56,711 bases of DNA from a virus, in IMG/VR virus record IMGVR_UViG_3300048587_000675, positions 1-56,711 of that record; one strand, given 5' to 3'. Position numbers and translations under genes: made by a program. Shown one piece after another: positions 34,627 through 42,651 of the stretch. The notes under the pieces were generated by a model. The model had not been told where the DNA came from and ran no database searches. It saw only the letters and a list, made by a program, of their open reading frames with translations. Each line of letters starts with the position of its first letter. Position 1 is the first letter of the stretch.

Positions 34627-36437
34627 GATTTATAAAACGACTCACCATTTTTGTACTCTATTTCAACAACATTTGTAGCAAGAGTGTTTATTAAACTATT
34701 ATGTTCTACCATTATTACACTTCCTGTAATTTTTGTCAACAGTTTACAAATTTTATCCATTGATTGGTCGGATAGATCTTTAAAATACTCATCTAAAATC
34801 AATAGTTTATCAGTTTTACCAAGGCGGGAATGAATTAAATCACTTATAGCAAGGTCAACAGCAAGCATTATTCTTCGGGTTTGACCGCCGCTAAAAAGAC
34901 CTAGTTGTCGTTTTTCTTGATTAATTATCAAATCTGTCTGAATCTTAGATACTTCACCATCTTCGCTTAAATTAATGAATTTAATGTGTATGTCTTGCTC
35001 AAAAAGCTCAGAAAGATAGTAATTAGTTCTGCTATTCAATTCATTTAAAGCTTCCTGAAAGGCTAGAGATTTAACTTCTTTAAAGCCTTCTTTTATGGTT
35101 TCGTACATATGTTTTTTAGTTAACATATCTTTTAGTACAATAGATAAATCGTCTCTGCTTTTTTGATGTTCGAATAATGAATTCTGCAAAAGTTCTATTC
35201 TTTTGTCAATATCTGGATATTCTTTAGTTTTTTGTAATTGCAACTCTTCTTCTACTTTCTGATATTGTTCAGAAAGCATATATGACTTTTCTTTTAGATG
35301 TTTAGCCTCAAGCTCAATTGTTTCAATTTGCTTTAAATCTTCTTCTAAGTTTTTTAAATTAGTATAATAGAACTCATATTCCTCTTGCAGCTTTTGAGTG
35401 GGAATAAACTGTAAAGACTGTAGCTCTTTTGTCTTCTTTTGTATATACTCTTTTTTAGAAGCAATATACTTGTCTTTTGCTTCTAAGTGAAGTATCGATC
35501 CACAGGCATCACAGGATGTTGTATCTTTATCTTTTTGAAGATTTTCTATTTCATTTTTTGATTCTCTTATTTCTTTTTCAAGAGAATTCTTTCTCATTTG
35601 TTTTTCTGCCTGTTGAGAGAGTTCACCTTTTAATCTAAAGGCCGTTTCTCTATAGTTATCGGCAGTAGTTTTTAGTTCTTTTAGATTTTTATAATATTCT
35701 GCCGAAAGAATGGGAATATATCCAACGTTTTCAACTTGTCGTTTTAAATCTTCTTTTTTTAACTCAAGCTGGGCAATAGTTTTAATTCTTTCGCCTTCGA
35801 ATTTTATTCTAATATCTCTTAGTGAGTTAATTTGATCAGAAACAAGCTTAATCGTATGACTTAACTCATTTAATCGATTCTGTTCAACAGTTAATTTTAT
35901 TGAACATTCTCTTGCTACCTCATGGGCTTTCTTGCGAGCATTATCAAAAGCCTCAACATTTGCAATTTGAGAAAGGATTTTACCTTTACCATCTTCATTT
36001 AGTAGAATAAACTTTATTAAGCTATTTTGTGCAAAATATACAGATTGCAAAAATGTTTCATATGTAAACCCAATTTTGCTTTCTATTAGTTTTTGTGTGT
36101 CTCTAGAATCTTTACCTCTAATTGGAGATCTTGATTCTGATGATAACATATAAAGATCATTAGGTTTTCTTTTTCTTTCAATAATAGTTCCATCAAATAA
36201 TTCTACAGAAACTTGACAAGACTTTTCGCCTTGTTTTATGACGTCATCAATTTTTGTATCCTTCGGAATCTCACCGAATAAACACCAGCAAATTGAATTA
36301 AGTATAGATGATTTACCACTGCCTTCTGCCGTATTGTCGTCATAGTTATAACCCTTTAATAAGGTAATACCACTTTGTATATTAAATTCAAGGTCAGACC
36401 AAGACTGGAAATTTTTAACTTTAATAGATTTAATCAT
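34623..36437 (-). CDS. SbcC/Rad50-like recombination nuclease ATPase (gp46-like)
   Basis: This 604-residue protein has an N-terminal ABC ATPase half with Walker A NTAEGSGKSS (35-44), and two long coiled-coil arms meeting at a zinc hook CDAC (about 309-312). The C-terminal half has the signature LFSGGQTRRIMLAVDLA and Walker B LLILDEYF. The length is close to T4 gp46 (560). With the SbcD-like subunit encoded immediately upstream (8-bp overlap) it should form the Mre11-Rad50-type complex that resects DNA ends for recombination-dependent replication. Confidence 0.93.
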   Translation of the reverse strand: MIKSIKVKNFQSWSDLEFNIQSGITLLKGYNYDDNTAEGSGKSSILNSICWCLFGEIPKDTKIDDVIKQGEKSCQVSVELFDGTIIERKRKPNDLYMLSSESRSPIRGKDSRDTQKLIESKIGFTYETFLQSVYFAQNSLIKFILLNEDGKGKILSQIANVEAFDNARKKAHEVARECSIKLTVEQNRLNELSHTIKLVSDQINSLRDIRIKFEGERIKTIAQLELKKEDLKRQVENVGYIPILSAEYYKNLKELKTTADNYRETAFRLKGELSQQAEKQMRKNSLEKEIRESKNEIENLQKDKDTTSCDACGSILHLEAKDKYIASKKEYIQKKTKELQSLQFIPTQKLQEEYEFYYTNLKNLEEDLKQIETIELEAKHLKEKSYMLSEQYQKVEEELQLQKTKEYPDIDKRIELLQNSLFEHQKSRDDLSIVLKDMLTKKHMYETIKEGFKEVKSLAFQEALNELNSRTNYYLSELFEQDIHIKFINLSEDGEVSKIQTDLIINQEKRQLGLFSGGQTRRIMLAVDLAISDLIHSRLGKTDKLLILDEYFKDLSDQSMDKICKLLTKITGSVIMVEHNSLINTLATNVVEIEYKNGESFYKS

Positions 36438-37392
36438 TTAACAATTCCAAACCTGCATTTAGATGTAAATCATCTAATTGTTTAATCTCTTTAGCCCATT
36501 TTATCCATTTTTGCTGGTTTGTCAATGTTTCTGATATTTCAACTCTTTTATTGTCAGTTGTTATATAAATATACTTAGTACCATCGTTATTCCTAGGCAT
36601 TTTTTTAAAAGATTCAACTTTTTCTTCTGATCCCTTAACAATAATCCTATTAATGTTATTTGGATCGCACGCTACGGGATGAAAATTTTCATCTAAATTA
36701 AGCTCATATGTCATGTGTCTTCGAAATAGTGTAGGAATATACTCAATCGTTGATGATTTTGTATCAAGAACGCCTAGTCTTTTTTCTTCATTACTTTCAC
36801 CAAAGCTGTGACTAAAGGGACTTCCAAGGTAGATAACATTTGACATTTGCTTTGGAGTGTGATAATGTCCAGCAATCACTAAGCCGAGGTCGGCAACATC
36901 TTTGAGTTCAATTGCTTCTTCTTCAGTGTATCCAGAGCCAATAGTAAATTCTTTAATACCTTGATGACAAAGTAAGATGGGGGTCTTGGGTAAACGAGGA
37001 ATCCAGGTGTTTAAATCTTCAAGGAATTTTTTAGGATTTCTATAATAAGGCATTATAAGAACATTGCCTATTTGCCCCGGTTTATCATACAAATTAACAT
37101 TGGGTAGAGCTTTTAATGGTTCAAGTGCAGTTGTAGAAGAATGAACGCTTAAAAGATCGTGATTACCAACGATTATATTATGTTTAAGATTTGAAGAAGA
37201 AAAATACTTAAAAAGAGAATTAAGACAATCTGCTTCAATTAGACCCTTACGGTCTAACATGTCTCCAAGCCAAATTACTGTATTAAGATTTCTTTCCTTT
37301 GCGAGGTTTTCTACTTCTGCGAACAGAGACTCGCACACTGGTAGATTTTCGCGCTTCATTTGTAAATCGCCTACTATTAAGTAATCGCTCAT
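36430..37392 (-). CDS. SbcD/Mre11-like nuclease subunit (gp47-like)
   Basis: This 320-residue metallophosphoesterase has motifs GDLQ (8-11), GDMLDRKG (43-50), GNHD (76-79), CHQGI and GHYHTPK in Mre11/gp47 order. It lacks a C-terminal extension and is near the T4 gp47 length (339). It overlaps the SbcC-like gene, and the strong AAGGAG before ATG 37392 supports the start. It supplies the nuclease active site of the end-resection complex. Confidence 0.92.
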   Translation of the reverse strand: MSDYLIVGDLQMKRENLPVCESLFAEVENLAKERNLNTVIWLGDMLDRKGLIEADCLNSLFKYFSSSNLKHNIIVGNHDLLSVHSSTTALEPLKALPNVNLYDKPGQIGNVLIMPYYRNPKKFLEDLNTWIPRLPKTPILLCHQGIKEFTIGSGYTEEEAIELKDVADLGLVIAGHYHTPKQMSNVIYLGSPFSHSFGESNEEKRLGVLDTKSSTIEYIPTLFRRHMTYELNLDENFHPVACDPNNINRIIVKGSEEKVESFKKMPRNNDGTKYIYITTDNKRVEISETLTNQQKWIKWAKEIKQLDDLHLNAGLELLND

Positions 37393-37543
37393 AATTCAAA
37401 AACTCCTTAAGCGCCTTAATTAACATCTTACCAAGTTTAGTCATAAATGTCAATCTTTCTTTTACAACAATTGTTGATTTATTAACTTTAACAACCTCAT
37501 AAACCGGTCCACTTTTAAAATTGCTTATTTTATTCCATGTCAT
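37283..37543 (-). CDS. Small basic protein overlapping the start of the SbcD-like gene
   Basis: This 86-residue frame begins 7 bp after the recA-like gene, with AGAAGAG before its ATG. Its first 50 residues lie in otherwise empty DNA; the last 36 are read inside the SbcD-like gene and are extremely Arg/Lys-rich. A real short gene here is likely, but the long overlap makes me unsure whether the full frame is translated or a small frameshift truncates it. The function is unknown. Confidence 0.45.
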   Translation of the reverse strand: MTWNKISNFKSGPVYEVVKVNKSTIVVKERLTFMTKLGKMLIKALKEFLNYERLLNSRRFTNEARKSTSVRVSVRRSRKPRKGKKS

Positions 37544-37549
37544 AATTTT

Positions 37550-39466
37550 TTACTCTTCTGATTCACCGGATGGCTCGCCAACTAATTTCATGCCGTCTTT
37601 TGTAATATCTATCTGAATTTTTTTATGTAAATTTGCCCCGTCAAATAAATGTGATTTGTAGAGCGTCCACTGTACACGAGCACCAATTCTTACCTGTTCA
37701 CCTTTAACAGTCTTTTCAAGCCACTTGAAGCGACTAGTTTGAAAAGTAAGCGCACTGAAGAAGTCTACGGCATTGCCGCCTGCGTTTGTGCGACCCGGCG
37801 ACCCCATGTTGGCATAGGTCTGGTTAATAACCAGGATGTGAATTTTATCTTTGTTTAGCTTAGGAACAAGTCTACGAAAACCTCTCTTGTTTACCTTAGC
37901 GGCAAGACCCATCTGCAGACTGTCGTCAACGTCAGTATCAGCCTCCGCCCTGGCTGGAGTATTACCGAGGCTATCAAAAACAACTAGAATTCGACCATCT
38001 GGGTCTGCTTCTTTAATGTATTCAATATACTTATCAATACCATCATAAGCATCTTCCAGATAGTCGGGTCTGATAAGAGCAATTTGTTCAGGATCTACAC
38101 CGCGAGAAGTAAGCCGTGCCCCAGTGGTCTTTTTCTCTGTATCTACCAAAATAACATGCACCCCTTGGGCTTGGGCATTCTTAATAGCTTCAATAGCAAA
38201 AGATGTATTATGGGTAACTGTAAAGTCTCCTAAGAGGAAAAGAGGGTCTTCTACTAAGGTAAACCCGTAATAGTCTCCTACCCCCAATGATTCAATCTTA
38301 AAGCCTGTAGTTAATGGATTTCGGTTACCATTGAAAGGAAGTGCTTTCTTTCTTTGCACACGACATGGAATTACATTTGTGTTTCCAGAGATTGAAATTC
38401 GATAATACTTTCCAGAAAAGCCGGTGGATTTAATAGTGCCGATTTTTTTGGTTTTAGTGACTCGAAATCCTAAAGAACCTGCAAGGAAAACTATTTGATC
38501 AGCTAAGGATTCAGATTTCTGAATTATCTCATAACAGCTCTTTCCTGTCGCATTAAGATAACCATCGGTATCCAATAGCCCCGCAAGCAATAAAAGCCTT
38601 TTCTCCCTGGAATTTACTAGATAGTTAGTCGGTATATATTTTTCACCATTCTTTACCAGTTCATTTCGAACAAAGTTTAATAATGGATTTAACCTGGAAG
38701 ATCCAGAGCCGGTGCTAGTGACGAATTCGTGTTGAGGACACTTTGCTGCGGCGTTTACGACTTCCTGATGTTGAACTTTGCGATAAATTAAGTTATTTTT
38801 ATTTGCAAATTCTTGATAATACTTGTCAAGCTCGGGTTCATTATTCGTAATCTGTGTTTTAGTTCTTGTACCATCACCAAGCCACAGTCCAACCCAGTAT
38901 GGATCATATTCAACAGGCTTATCTGTAAATTCAACTTCAGTTCTATGTAGTTTCAGATTATGTCTAGTTGTAATATTACTATTTAAATATTCACTAACTG
39001 ATAGATTTACAACTTCCCCAGTGCGTGTGTGTTTCAAATTAAGTATGTGTGACTCATTACACGACCACTCAAGGTTACCGTAGTTTGGAATAATTTTATA
39101 CATCATTTCTTGACCGCGCCCCAGTGCACCTACAGTTCTAGGTTTACTATCAGGACCCATGAGTTGATCGCCCACTTGAACGTCTTGTACCATTTTAATA
39201 GTACCGTTGTACATAAGAACCGGAGTATCTTTGGCTAGACACTTACCAGAATCGGTATTACCTGCAATCATAAACACATAACCGAATGGCAAACCCATAA
39301 CGCCCGTAGCTTCTTTAAACCATGGGTCTAGAACAACGAAGTCTTCTGGTTTGCTTGGAGTAATGATATCAGATCCTGTACCAAAGACTTGAGCGGAACG
39401 CTGGTCGTCTTTAAAACTTTTACGTATTTTCTCAGCTATTTTATTTAAATCTAGTTTTTTAGTCAT
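37550..39466 (-). CDS. RecA/UvsX-like recombinase split by an intein
   Basis: This 638-residue precursor contains a 345-residue intein (residues 76-420) inside the Walker A motif AGNTDSGK-TSFA. The spliced product is 293 residues with RecA-core features: Walker A, VILVDTEKK, Walker B ILVVFDSLGN, a glycine-rich L2-like loop (TNAGGNAVDFF) and a polar end. The length is shorter than E. coli RecA and lacks its C-terminal domain, as in UvsX-type phage proteins. It drives strand exchange with the SbcCD-like, UvsW-like and RuvC-like proteins. The start follows AAGGAAAATTGTA. Confidence 0.9.
   Translation of the reverse strand: MTKKLDLNKIAEKIRKSFKDDQRSAQVFGTGSDIITPSKPEDFVVLDPWFKEATGVMGLPFGYVFMIAGNTDSGKCLAKDTPVLMYNGTIKMVQDVQVGDQLMGPDSKPRTVGALGRGQEMMYKIIPNYGNLEWSCNESHILNLKHTRTGEVVNLSVSEYLNSNITTRHNLKLHRTEVEFTDKPVEYDPYWVGLWLGDGTRTKTQITNNEPELDKYYQEFANKNNLIYRKVQHQEVVNAAAKCPQHEFVTSTGSGSSRLNPLLNFVRNELVKNGEKYIPTNYLVNSREKRLLLLAGLLDTDGYLNATGKSCYEIIQKSESLADQIVFLAGSLGFRVTKTKKIGTIKSTGFSGKYYRISISGNTNVIPCRVQRKKALPFNGNRNPLTTGFKIESLGVGDYYGFTLVEDPLFLLGDFTVTHNTSFAIEAIKNAQAQGVHVILVDTEKKTTGARLTSRGVDPEQIALIRPDYLEDAYDGIDKYIEYIKEADPDGRILVVFDSLGNTPARAEADTDVDDSLQMGLAAKVNKRGFRRLVPKLNKDKIHILVINQTYANMGSPGRTNAGGNAVDFFSALTFQTSRFKWLEKTVKGEQVRIGARVQWTLYKSHLFDGANLHKKIQIDITKDGMKLVGEPSGESEE
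38207..39241 (-). mobile_element. LAGLIDADG-containing intein in RecA-like recombinase
   Basis: This 345-residue intein begins with Cys (CLAKDTPVLM) and ends with HN (DFTVTHN), followed by Thr as the +1 nucleophile. Endonuclease motifs VGLWLGDGT (about 117) and LLAGLLDTDGY (about 218) are intact, so it may still home. The insertion point is inside the P-loop. It is a relative of the AAA+ ATPase intein and slightly longer. Confidence 0.94.
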
Positions 39467-39485
39467 TACAATTTTCCTTAATTAC

Positions 39486-39728
39486 TTAAATATTATGAAT
39501 ATTTCCGTCATAAATTGGACAATCGTCTTCCAGTTTGTATGACCCTGGGTTGTTCATCAATTCAGCTAAGCTTTTTCCTTCCGGGTAAGTGAAAGAGGGA
39601 TAAGTTCTATCACAATCGGGGCGAAAATATTCAGGCCATCCATCACAAGCCTTACCTTCTTTATCTCTTAAAACCATATATTTAATCATATTATTTTTTT
39701 TCCTTAGTATTTCAGGTTTATCGCTCAT
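39486..39728 (-). CDS. Small hypothetical protein
   Basis: This 80-residue, acidic and Pro/Tyr-rich protein (WPEYFRPDCDRTYPSFTYPEG) has two cysteines. It is 19 bp upstream of the recA-like gene and overlaps the preceding small gene by ATGA. No family is recognised. Confidence 0.5.
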   Translation of the reverse strand: MSDKPEILRKKNNMIKYMVLRDKEGKACDGWPEYFRPDCDRTYPSFTYPEGKSLAELMNNPGSYKLEDDCPIYDGNIHNI

Positions 39729-39916
39729 AATTGTTTTTCATTTCCATCTTCATCAACAATAAAAATATTAAGTAATCCACTTTGAATAAGAAATTCTCTA
39801 ATAAATCCACTTGGTACGTTAAGTTTAGCAAAAATATCTGGTAATTCATCTCTATGAATAATATCTTTATTGCTTTTCATTATTTTAGTAAACTTCATAT
39901 TAACTTTTTTAGTCAT
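39725..39916 (-). CDS. Small hypothetical protein
   Basis: The start is placed at ATG 39916 (63 residues) or the adjacent ATG 39919, because GGAGGAAA lies just upstream; the frame from 39955 would lie in the previous gene without a site. The ribosome-binding site is itself the Glu-Glu codons (GAGGAA) at the end of the upstream gene. The product is basic at its N-terminus and helical (ELPDIFAKLNVP). The function is unknown. Confidence 0.5.
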   Translation of the reverse strand: MTKKVNMKFTKIMKSNKDIIHRDELPDIFAKLNVPSGFIREFLIQSGLLNIFIVDEDGNEKQL

Positions 39917-40163
39917 CATTTTCCTCCACTCCGTATTTTTGCAATAGATTATCATACCCCGTGGGTTTACTTTCTGGAAACTGTTTTCTAATTGAACTAG
40001 AAATTTTATTTAATATTTCAATAAATTTAATAGGCAATTGTTTATCGTTAGAGGCTATATATGTCACTAAATGGTTATCAAGAGTTGCAGCTTCATAATC
40101 TGATAGATTTAAAATAATTCTTCCTGGTTTAGGTATAATTAATGTATATTTAGATTTATTCAT
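39909..40163 (-). CDS. Small hypothetical protein
   Basis: This 84-residue protein has beta-rich N-terminus (YTLIIPKPGRIILNLSDYEAATL) and helical C-terminus ending GVEENDD, whose GAGGAA codons provide the ribosome-binding site for the next gene. It overlaps the preceding small gene by ATGA. No family is recognised. Confidence 0.5.
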   Translation of the reverse strand: MNKSKYTLIIPKPGRIILNLSDYEAATLDNHLVTYIASNDKQLPIKFIEILNKISSSIRKQFPESKPTGYDNLLQKYGVEENDD

Positions 40164-40408
40164 TTTTTGTTCTCGACTGCATCAAATAACCAAGATGCTT
40201 TTATAATAAAATCACGAGCATAGTTCCCCTTATCATTTGGTTCAGGAAAAAGATTTCCGTAGTGTTCAGCTAAAACCTTCGCACCTTGGATCACCCGCTG
40301 CGACTTTCGCACGAGATCGATGAGTTCGAGCGCGCGATTGCGAGCGTAAACGCTGAATCCATGAACCGCTTCTTCTTCCCAAAGTTTCAGCTTCTCTTCA
40401 GTTGTCAT
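40160..40408 (-). CDS. Small helical protein, paralogue of the 55939-56199 product
   Basis: The start is set at ATG 40408 (82 residues), where GAGGAATGGAA is correctly spaced and where the paralogue's N-terminus aligns (MTTEEKLKLWEEEA versus MTTEKKLIAWESSA). A central ALELIDLVRKSQRVI segment matches ILELIDLVRKQQRMI in the paralogue. A patch at about 40285-40355 is markedly GC-rich. The function is unknown; composition suggests a small all-helical, possibly dimeric protein. Confidence 0.6.
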   Translation of the reverse strand: MTTEEKLKLWEEEAVHGFSVYARNRALELIDLVRKSQRVIQGAKVLAEHYGNLFPEPNDKGNYARDFIIKASWLFDAVENKK

Positions 40409-40617
40409 TTCCATTCCTCAAATTTCTTAAGGGCTGACAAAACTTCTTCAAAAGGATGTCTTGAGTTCATAACTGCTCTCGCCTGGGCTAATTCCAAAGC
40501 CTCAGCCATTTCTTTACACAAATATACCATCTTAGCCAAATCGGGGTCGGCGCTATGGTTTTCGTATCCTTGTTTTACTCGCTCTTCTAATCGTTTCCAT
40601 CCTTCAGGTATATTCAT
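40405..40617 (-). CDS. Small helical protein ending FEEWK, paralogue of the 56201-56428 product
   Basis: ATG 40617 (70 residues) is preferred over 40629 because the paralogue starts MEMPEGFKK and this one MNIPEGWKR. It ends ALKKFEEWK, matching ALNKFKEWK in the paralogue and ALETFKQWK in the neighbouring 60-residue protein. The codons for EEWK (GAG GAA TGG AAA) act as the ribosome-binding site for the next gene. The function is unknown. Confidence 0.6.
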   Translation of the reverse strand: MNIPEGWKRLEERVKQGYENHSADPDLAKMVYLCKEMAEALELAQARAVMNSRHPFEEVLSALKKFEEWK

Positions 40618-40619
40618 AA

Positions 40620-40802
40620 TTACTTCCATTGTTTGAAGGTTTCAAGGGCTTCAAATAAAACTTTCTTTGCTTCTGCTGCAGCAATGCTATCGTTTAATAC
40701 TATAAGTCTATTTCTAGCTTCTAAAATAGCATTTACAAGATCTTTAACAAGTTTAGCGTCTACTTCAGACAAAGTATATAATTTTTCAGGTACTTCAGTC
40801 AT
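40620..40802 (-). CDS. Small helical protein ending FKQWK
   Basis: This 60-residue all-helical protein shares the C-terminal A(L)..FK.WK signature with the two related small proteins and is probably a third member of the family. AGGAAGATAAATT precedes its ATG. It overlaps no gene start except through the TGGAAG near its end, which can serve the next ATG. The function is unknown. Confidence 0.55.
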   Translation of the reverse strand: MTEVPEKLYTLSEVDAKLVKDLVNAILEARNRLIVLNDSIAAAEAKKVLFEALETFKQWK

Positions 40803-40814
40803 AATTTATCTTCC

Positions 40815-41210
40815 TTATACAGTATCGTTTTTTACCATATAGGTTAGTAGTCTAAACCCAGCATCGAATTGCTTAATAAAACTTTGTACATATGTAATAT
40901 TATTTTCAAGCAAAGCAACTCTTTCAGCTGCTACTTGACGAGCAGGATTGGCTTTAGCTGAAGCTTTGCGAGCATCGGCATCTTTACCCTCTGCTACAGA
41001 AATTGCACTATACATAGCCTGCTCTTCAATAGCTTTAGCTTTAACAAGATCATCAGCTAATTGCTTCCACAGGTTGGTAAGTCTTCCTTGGGCAGTTAAA
41101 AGTTTACTACCACGTTCATATGCTTCATTTTGAGCAAGAACTTCACTAACTTCCATTAACGGTGCAGTTTTTTCGATAATTTCTTCAATAAGCTGTTCAA
41201 TTGTTTTCAT
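40815..41210 (-). CDS. Helical protein of unknown function
   Basis: This 131-residue protein is almost entirely alpha-helical and Ala/Glu/Lys-rich (QLIEEIIEKTAPLMEVSEVLAQNEAYERG). There are no cysteines or tryptophan-rich motifs beyond LWKQLADDL. GGAGGACAA before the ATG comes from the end of the upstream gene (MEDK). It may form a coiled-coil bundle. No known family. Confidence 0.55.
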   Translation of the reverse strand: MKTIEQLIEEIIEKTAPLMEVSEVLAQNEAYERGSKLLTAQGRLTNLWKQLADDLVKAKAIEEQAMYSAISVAEGKDADARKASAKANPARQVAAERVALLENNITYVQSFIKQFDAGFRLLTYMVKNDTV

Positions 41211-41413
41211 TTGTCCTCCATCTTCAATATAGCCTCTTTTTCAGCCATTTGCAATAGGATATAAGAACTTAAACATATAATAAAAATATGAATAAAAACA
41301 AATACATGCTGATGTTTAACAAAACTAACTCCTAAGCCAAAGGAGTTAATAACAACTGCAGCTAAGTTTATATGTTTTGCAAAATGATATAAACTGCTTA
41401 ATTTATTGACCAT
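41207..41413 (-). CDS. Small two-span membrane protein
   Basis: This is a 68-residue protein. Hydrophobic stretches at about 17-33 and 38-57 (FVFIHIFIICLSSYILLQM) are joined by a short His-rich turn, ending in a charged tail. It starts after AAAAAGGGGCATA and overlaps both neighbours by a few bases. An inner-membrane hairpin is expected; the function is unknown. Confidence 0.55.
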   Translation of the reverse strand: MVNKLSSLYHFAKHINLAAVVINSFGLGVSFVKHQHVFVFIHIFIICLSSYILLQMAEKEAILKMEDK

Positions 41414-41673
41414 TATGCCCCTTTTTCTTCTAAAATAAGCACTGCGGCTTTAACAACCGCGTTTAGTTCTTTATTTAAATCCCTCATGGAGGCTTCCATA
41501 TCTTTTTTAACTAGTTTGATTTGTTGATATTTTTCGTTATTTTCTAGTTCTCTTTTTGCTTCAGCTTTTTGCCTTTCGGCTGTTACAATTACTTCTTTCA
41601 ATTGTTCTACAGAAGAACCTTTTAATTCGTTCATTCTTTGTTCACCTAAAATTTTATAAAGTTTATCGCTCAT
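41413..41673 (-). CDS. Small coiled-coil protein
   Basis: This 86-residue protein has a strong heptad pattern over residues 15-75 (QLKEVIVTAERQKAEAKRELENNEKYQ). The start follows AGGAGATAAA. It overlaps the membrane-protein gene by one base. The function is unknown; oligomerisation through the coil is likely. Confidence 0.55.
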   Translation of the reverse strand: MSDKLYKILGEQRMNELKGSSVEQLKEVIVTAERQKAEAKRELENNEKYQQIKLVKKDMEASMRDLNKELNAVVKAAVLILEEKGA

Positions 41674-41695
41674 TTTATCTCCTATCTTATTTTTA

Positions 41696-42145
41696 TTAGA
41701 ATTCTAAACGTAAATATAGACCCACCTTGGGATTAGCAAGTTCAAAATCACCCTCTGCTCCAAGCCAGCTATTAAAAACCGGAAGTCTTACTTCTGTTCC
41801 AATCCTTGGAACAAGCTTGTTTGGATCTTTTACAGCAACGGCAACTCCGCCCTTTACTGCCCACATCTTCTTATCTTTTATTTTTTCAATCTCAGTTTCT
41901 TTTTTAGTGGTATTTGTTTCTGTTTCTTTCTTCTTAGTTTCTTCAATTCTTTCAATAACCTTTCCGGTATTAGGATCAAATCTTTCTGTAATCTTTTTAT
42001 CCTCTTGTTTTGTCTTTTTTTCTTTTTCTACGATTTTCTCAACTTCTCTTACCTTCTCTGGTGCGTAGAAGTGACCTAGACCATACCCTATGGCCAAAAT
42101 AACAATACCGGCAGCTAAAAGTTGTAAAATATTTTTAATATTCAT
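41696..42145 (-). CDS. Membrane-anchored coiled-coil protein with beta-hairpin end
   Basis: This is a 149-residue protein. Residues 5-25 are one transmembrane helix (ILQLLAAGIVILAIGYGLG). Residues 30-95 are an extreme Glu/Lys/Thr coiled coil. The last 50 residues are beta-rich and finish VGLYLRLEF. A single-span anchor with a long rigid external rod recalls inner-spanin or tether architecture, but the gene lies far from the lysis genes. It overlaps the MazZ-like gene by ATGA. The function is not established. Confidence 0.55.
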   Translation of the reverse strand: MNIKNILQLLAAGIVILAIGYGLGHFYAPEKVREVEKIVEKEKKTKQEDKKITERFDPNTGKVIERIEETKKKETETNTTKKETEIEKIKDKKMWAVKGGVAVAVKDPNKLVPRIGTEVRLPVFNSWLGAEGDFELANPKVGLYLRLEF

Positions 42146-42651
42146 TTTTTGTTCCTATCATCAAACTGTTTCATATTGGTTAATTCGTACTCAAGTAAAA
42201 ACAAAAGATTACAAGCAGCATGTGCTATATGAGACAAATTTGTCTCAGGGTCAACTGATTCGCCATCATTCCAAGCCAGTAGGTGTCGTTGTGCTGCAGA
42301 TAGTACTCTGGTATAGCTAATACCTTTGCGCCAGTTATGTGGCTCATATTTTTTTGCACCATAGTCTAATACCTTTGCAATCTCTAGCAAAGGTTTACTT
42401 GGAAGTAGTGCAGTAGTGGGTTTGCCGCTATCATATTTAGTACCTTCTTCTAATTCAAGTTTGCCTGATACAGAATGTTTTACAGTCATATCAGGAAACT
42501 TATTTTCAGGTAAATTATATGAGATGGTTTGAATATCTGCAGATTTACTATGTTGTTCACAAACTGAAATAGTTTTACCAACTGCGAAGCAACCACAATT
42601 TACAGGAGTTGCGCCGTACATACCAAATGCATCTTTAATTCCGTCACTCAT
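42142..42651 (-). CDS. MazZ-like dATP/dGTP diphosphohydrolase (DUF5664-type)
   Basis: This is a 169-residue protein. The C-terminal 100 residues match the dATP/dGTP diphosphohydrolase family: EGTKYDSGKP (69-78), EIAKVLDYGAKKYEPHNWRKG (90-110), AAQRHLLAW (119-127), then DPETNLSHIAHAACNLLFLL. Family members cleave purine dNTPs to monophosphates; one, MazZ, supports Z-base genomes, but many relatives occur without it. The N-terminal 65 residues hold C-x-C (CGCF) and C-E-Q-H, a possible metal site absent from the basic family. The start follows GGAGATAAA, just upstream of the end of the polymerase gene. Confidence 0.82.
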   Translation of the reverse strand: MSDGIKDAFGMYGATPVNCGCFAVGKTISVCEQHSKSADIQTISYNLPENKFPDMTVKHSVSGKLELEEGTKYDSGKPTTALLPSKPLLEIAKVLDYGAKKYEPHNWRKGISYTRVLSAAQRHLLAWNDGESVDPETNLSHIAHAACNLLFLLEYELTNMKQFDDRNKK

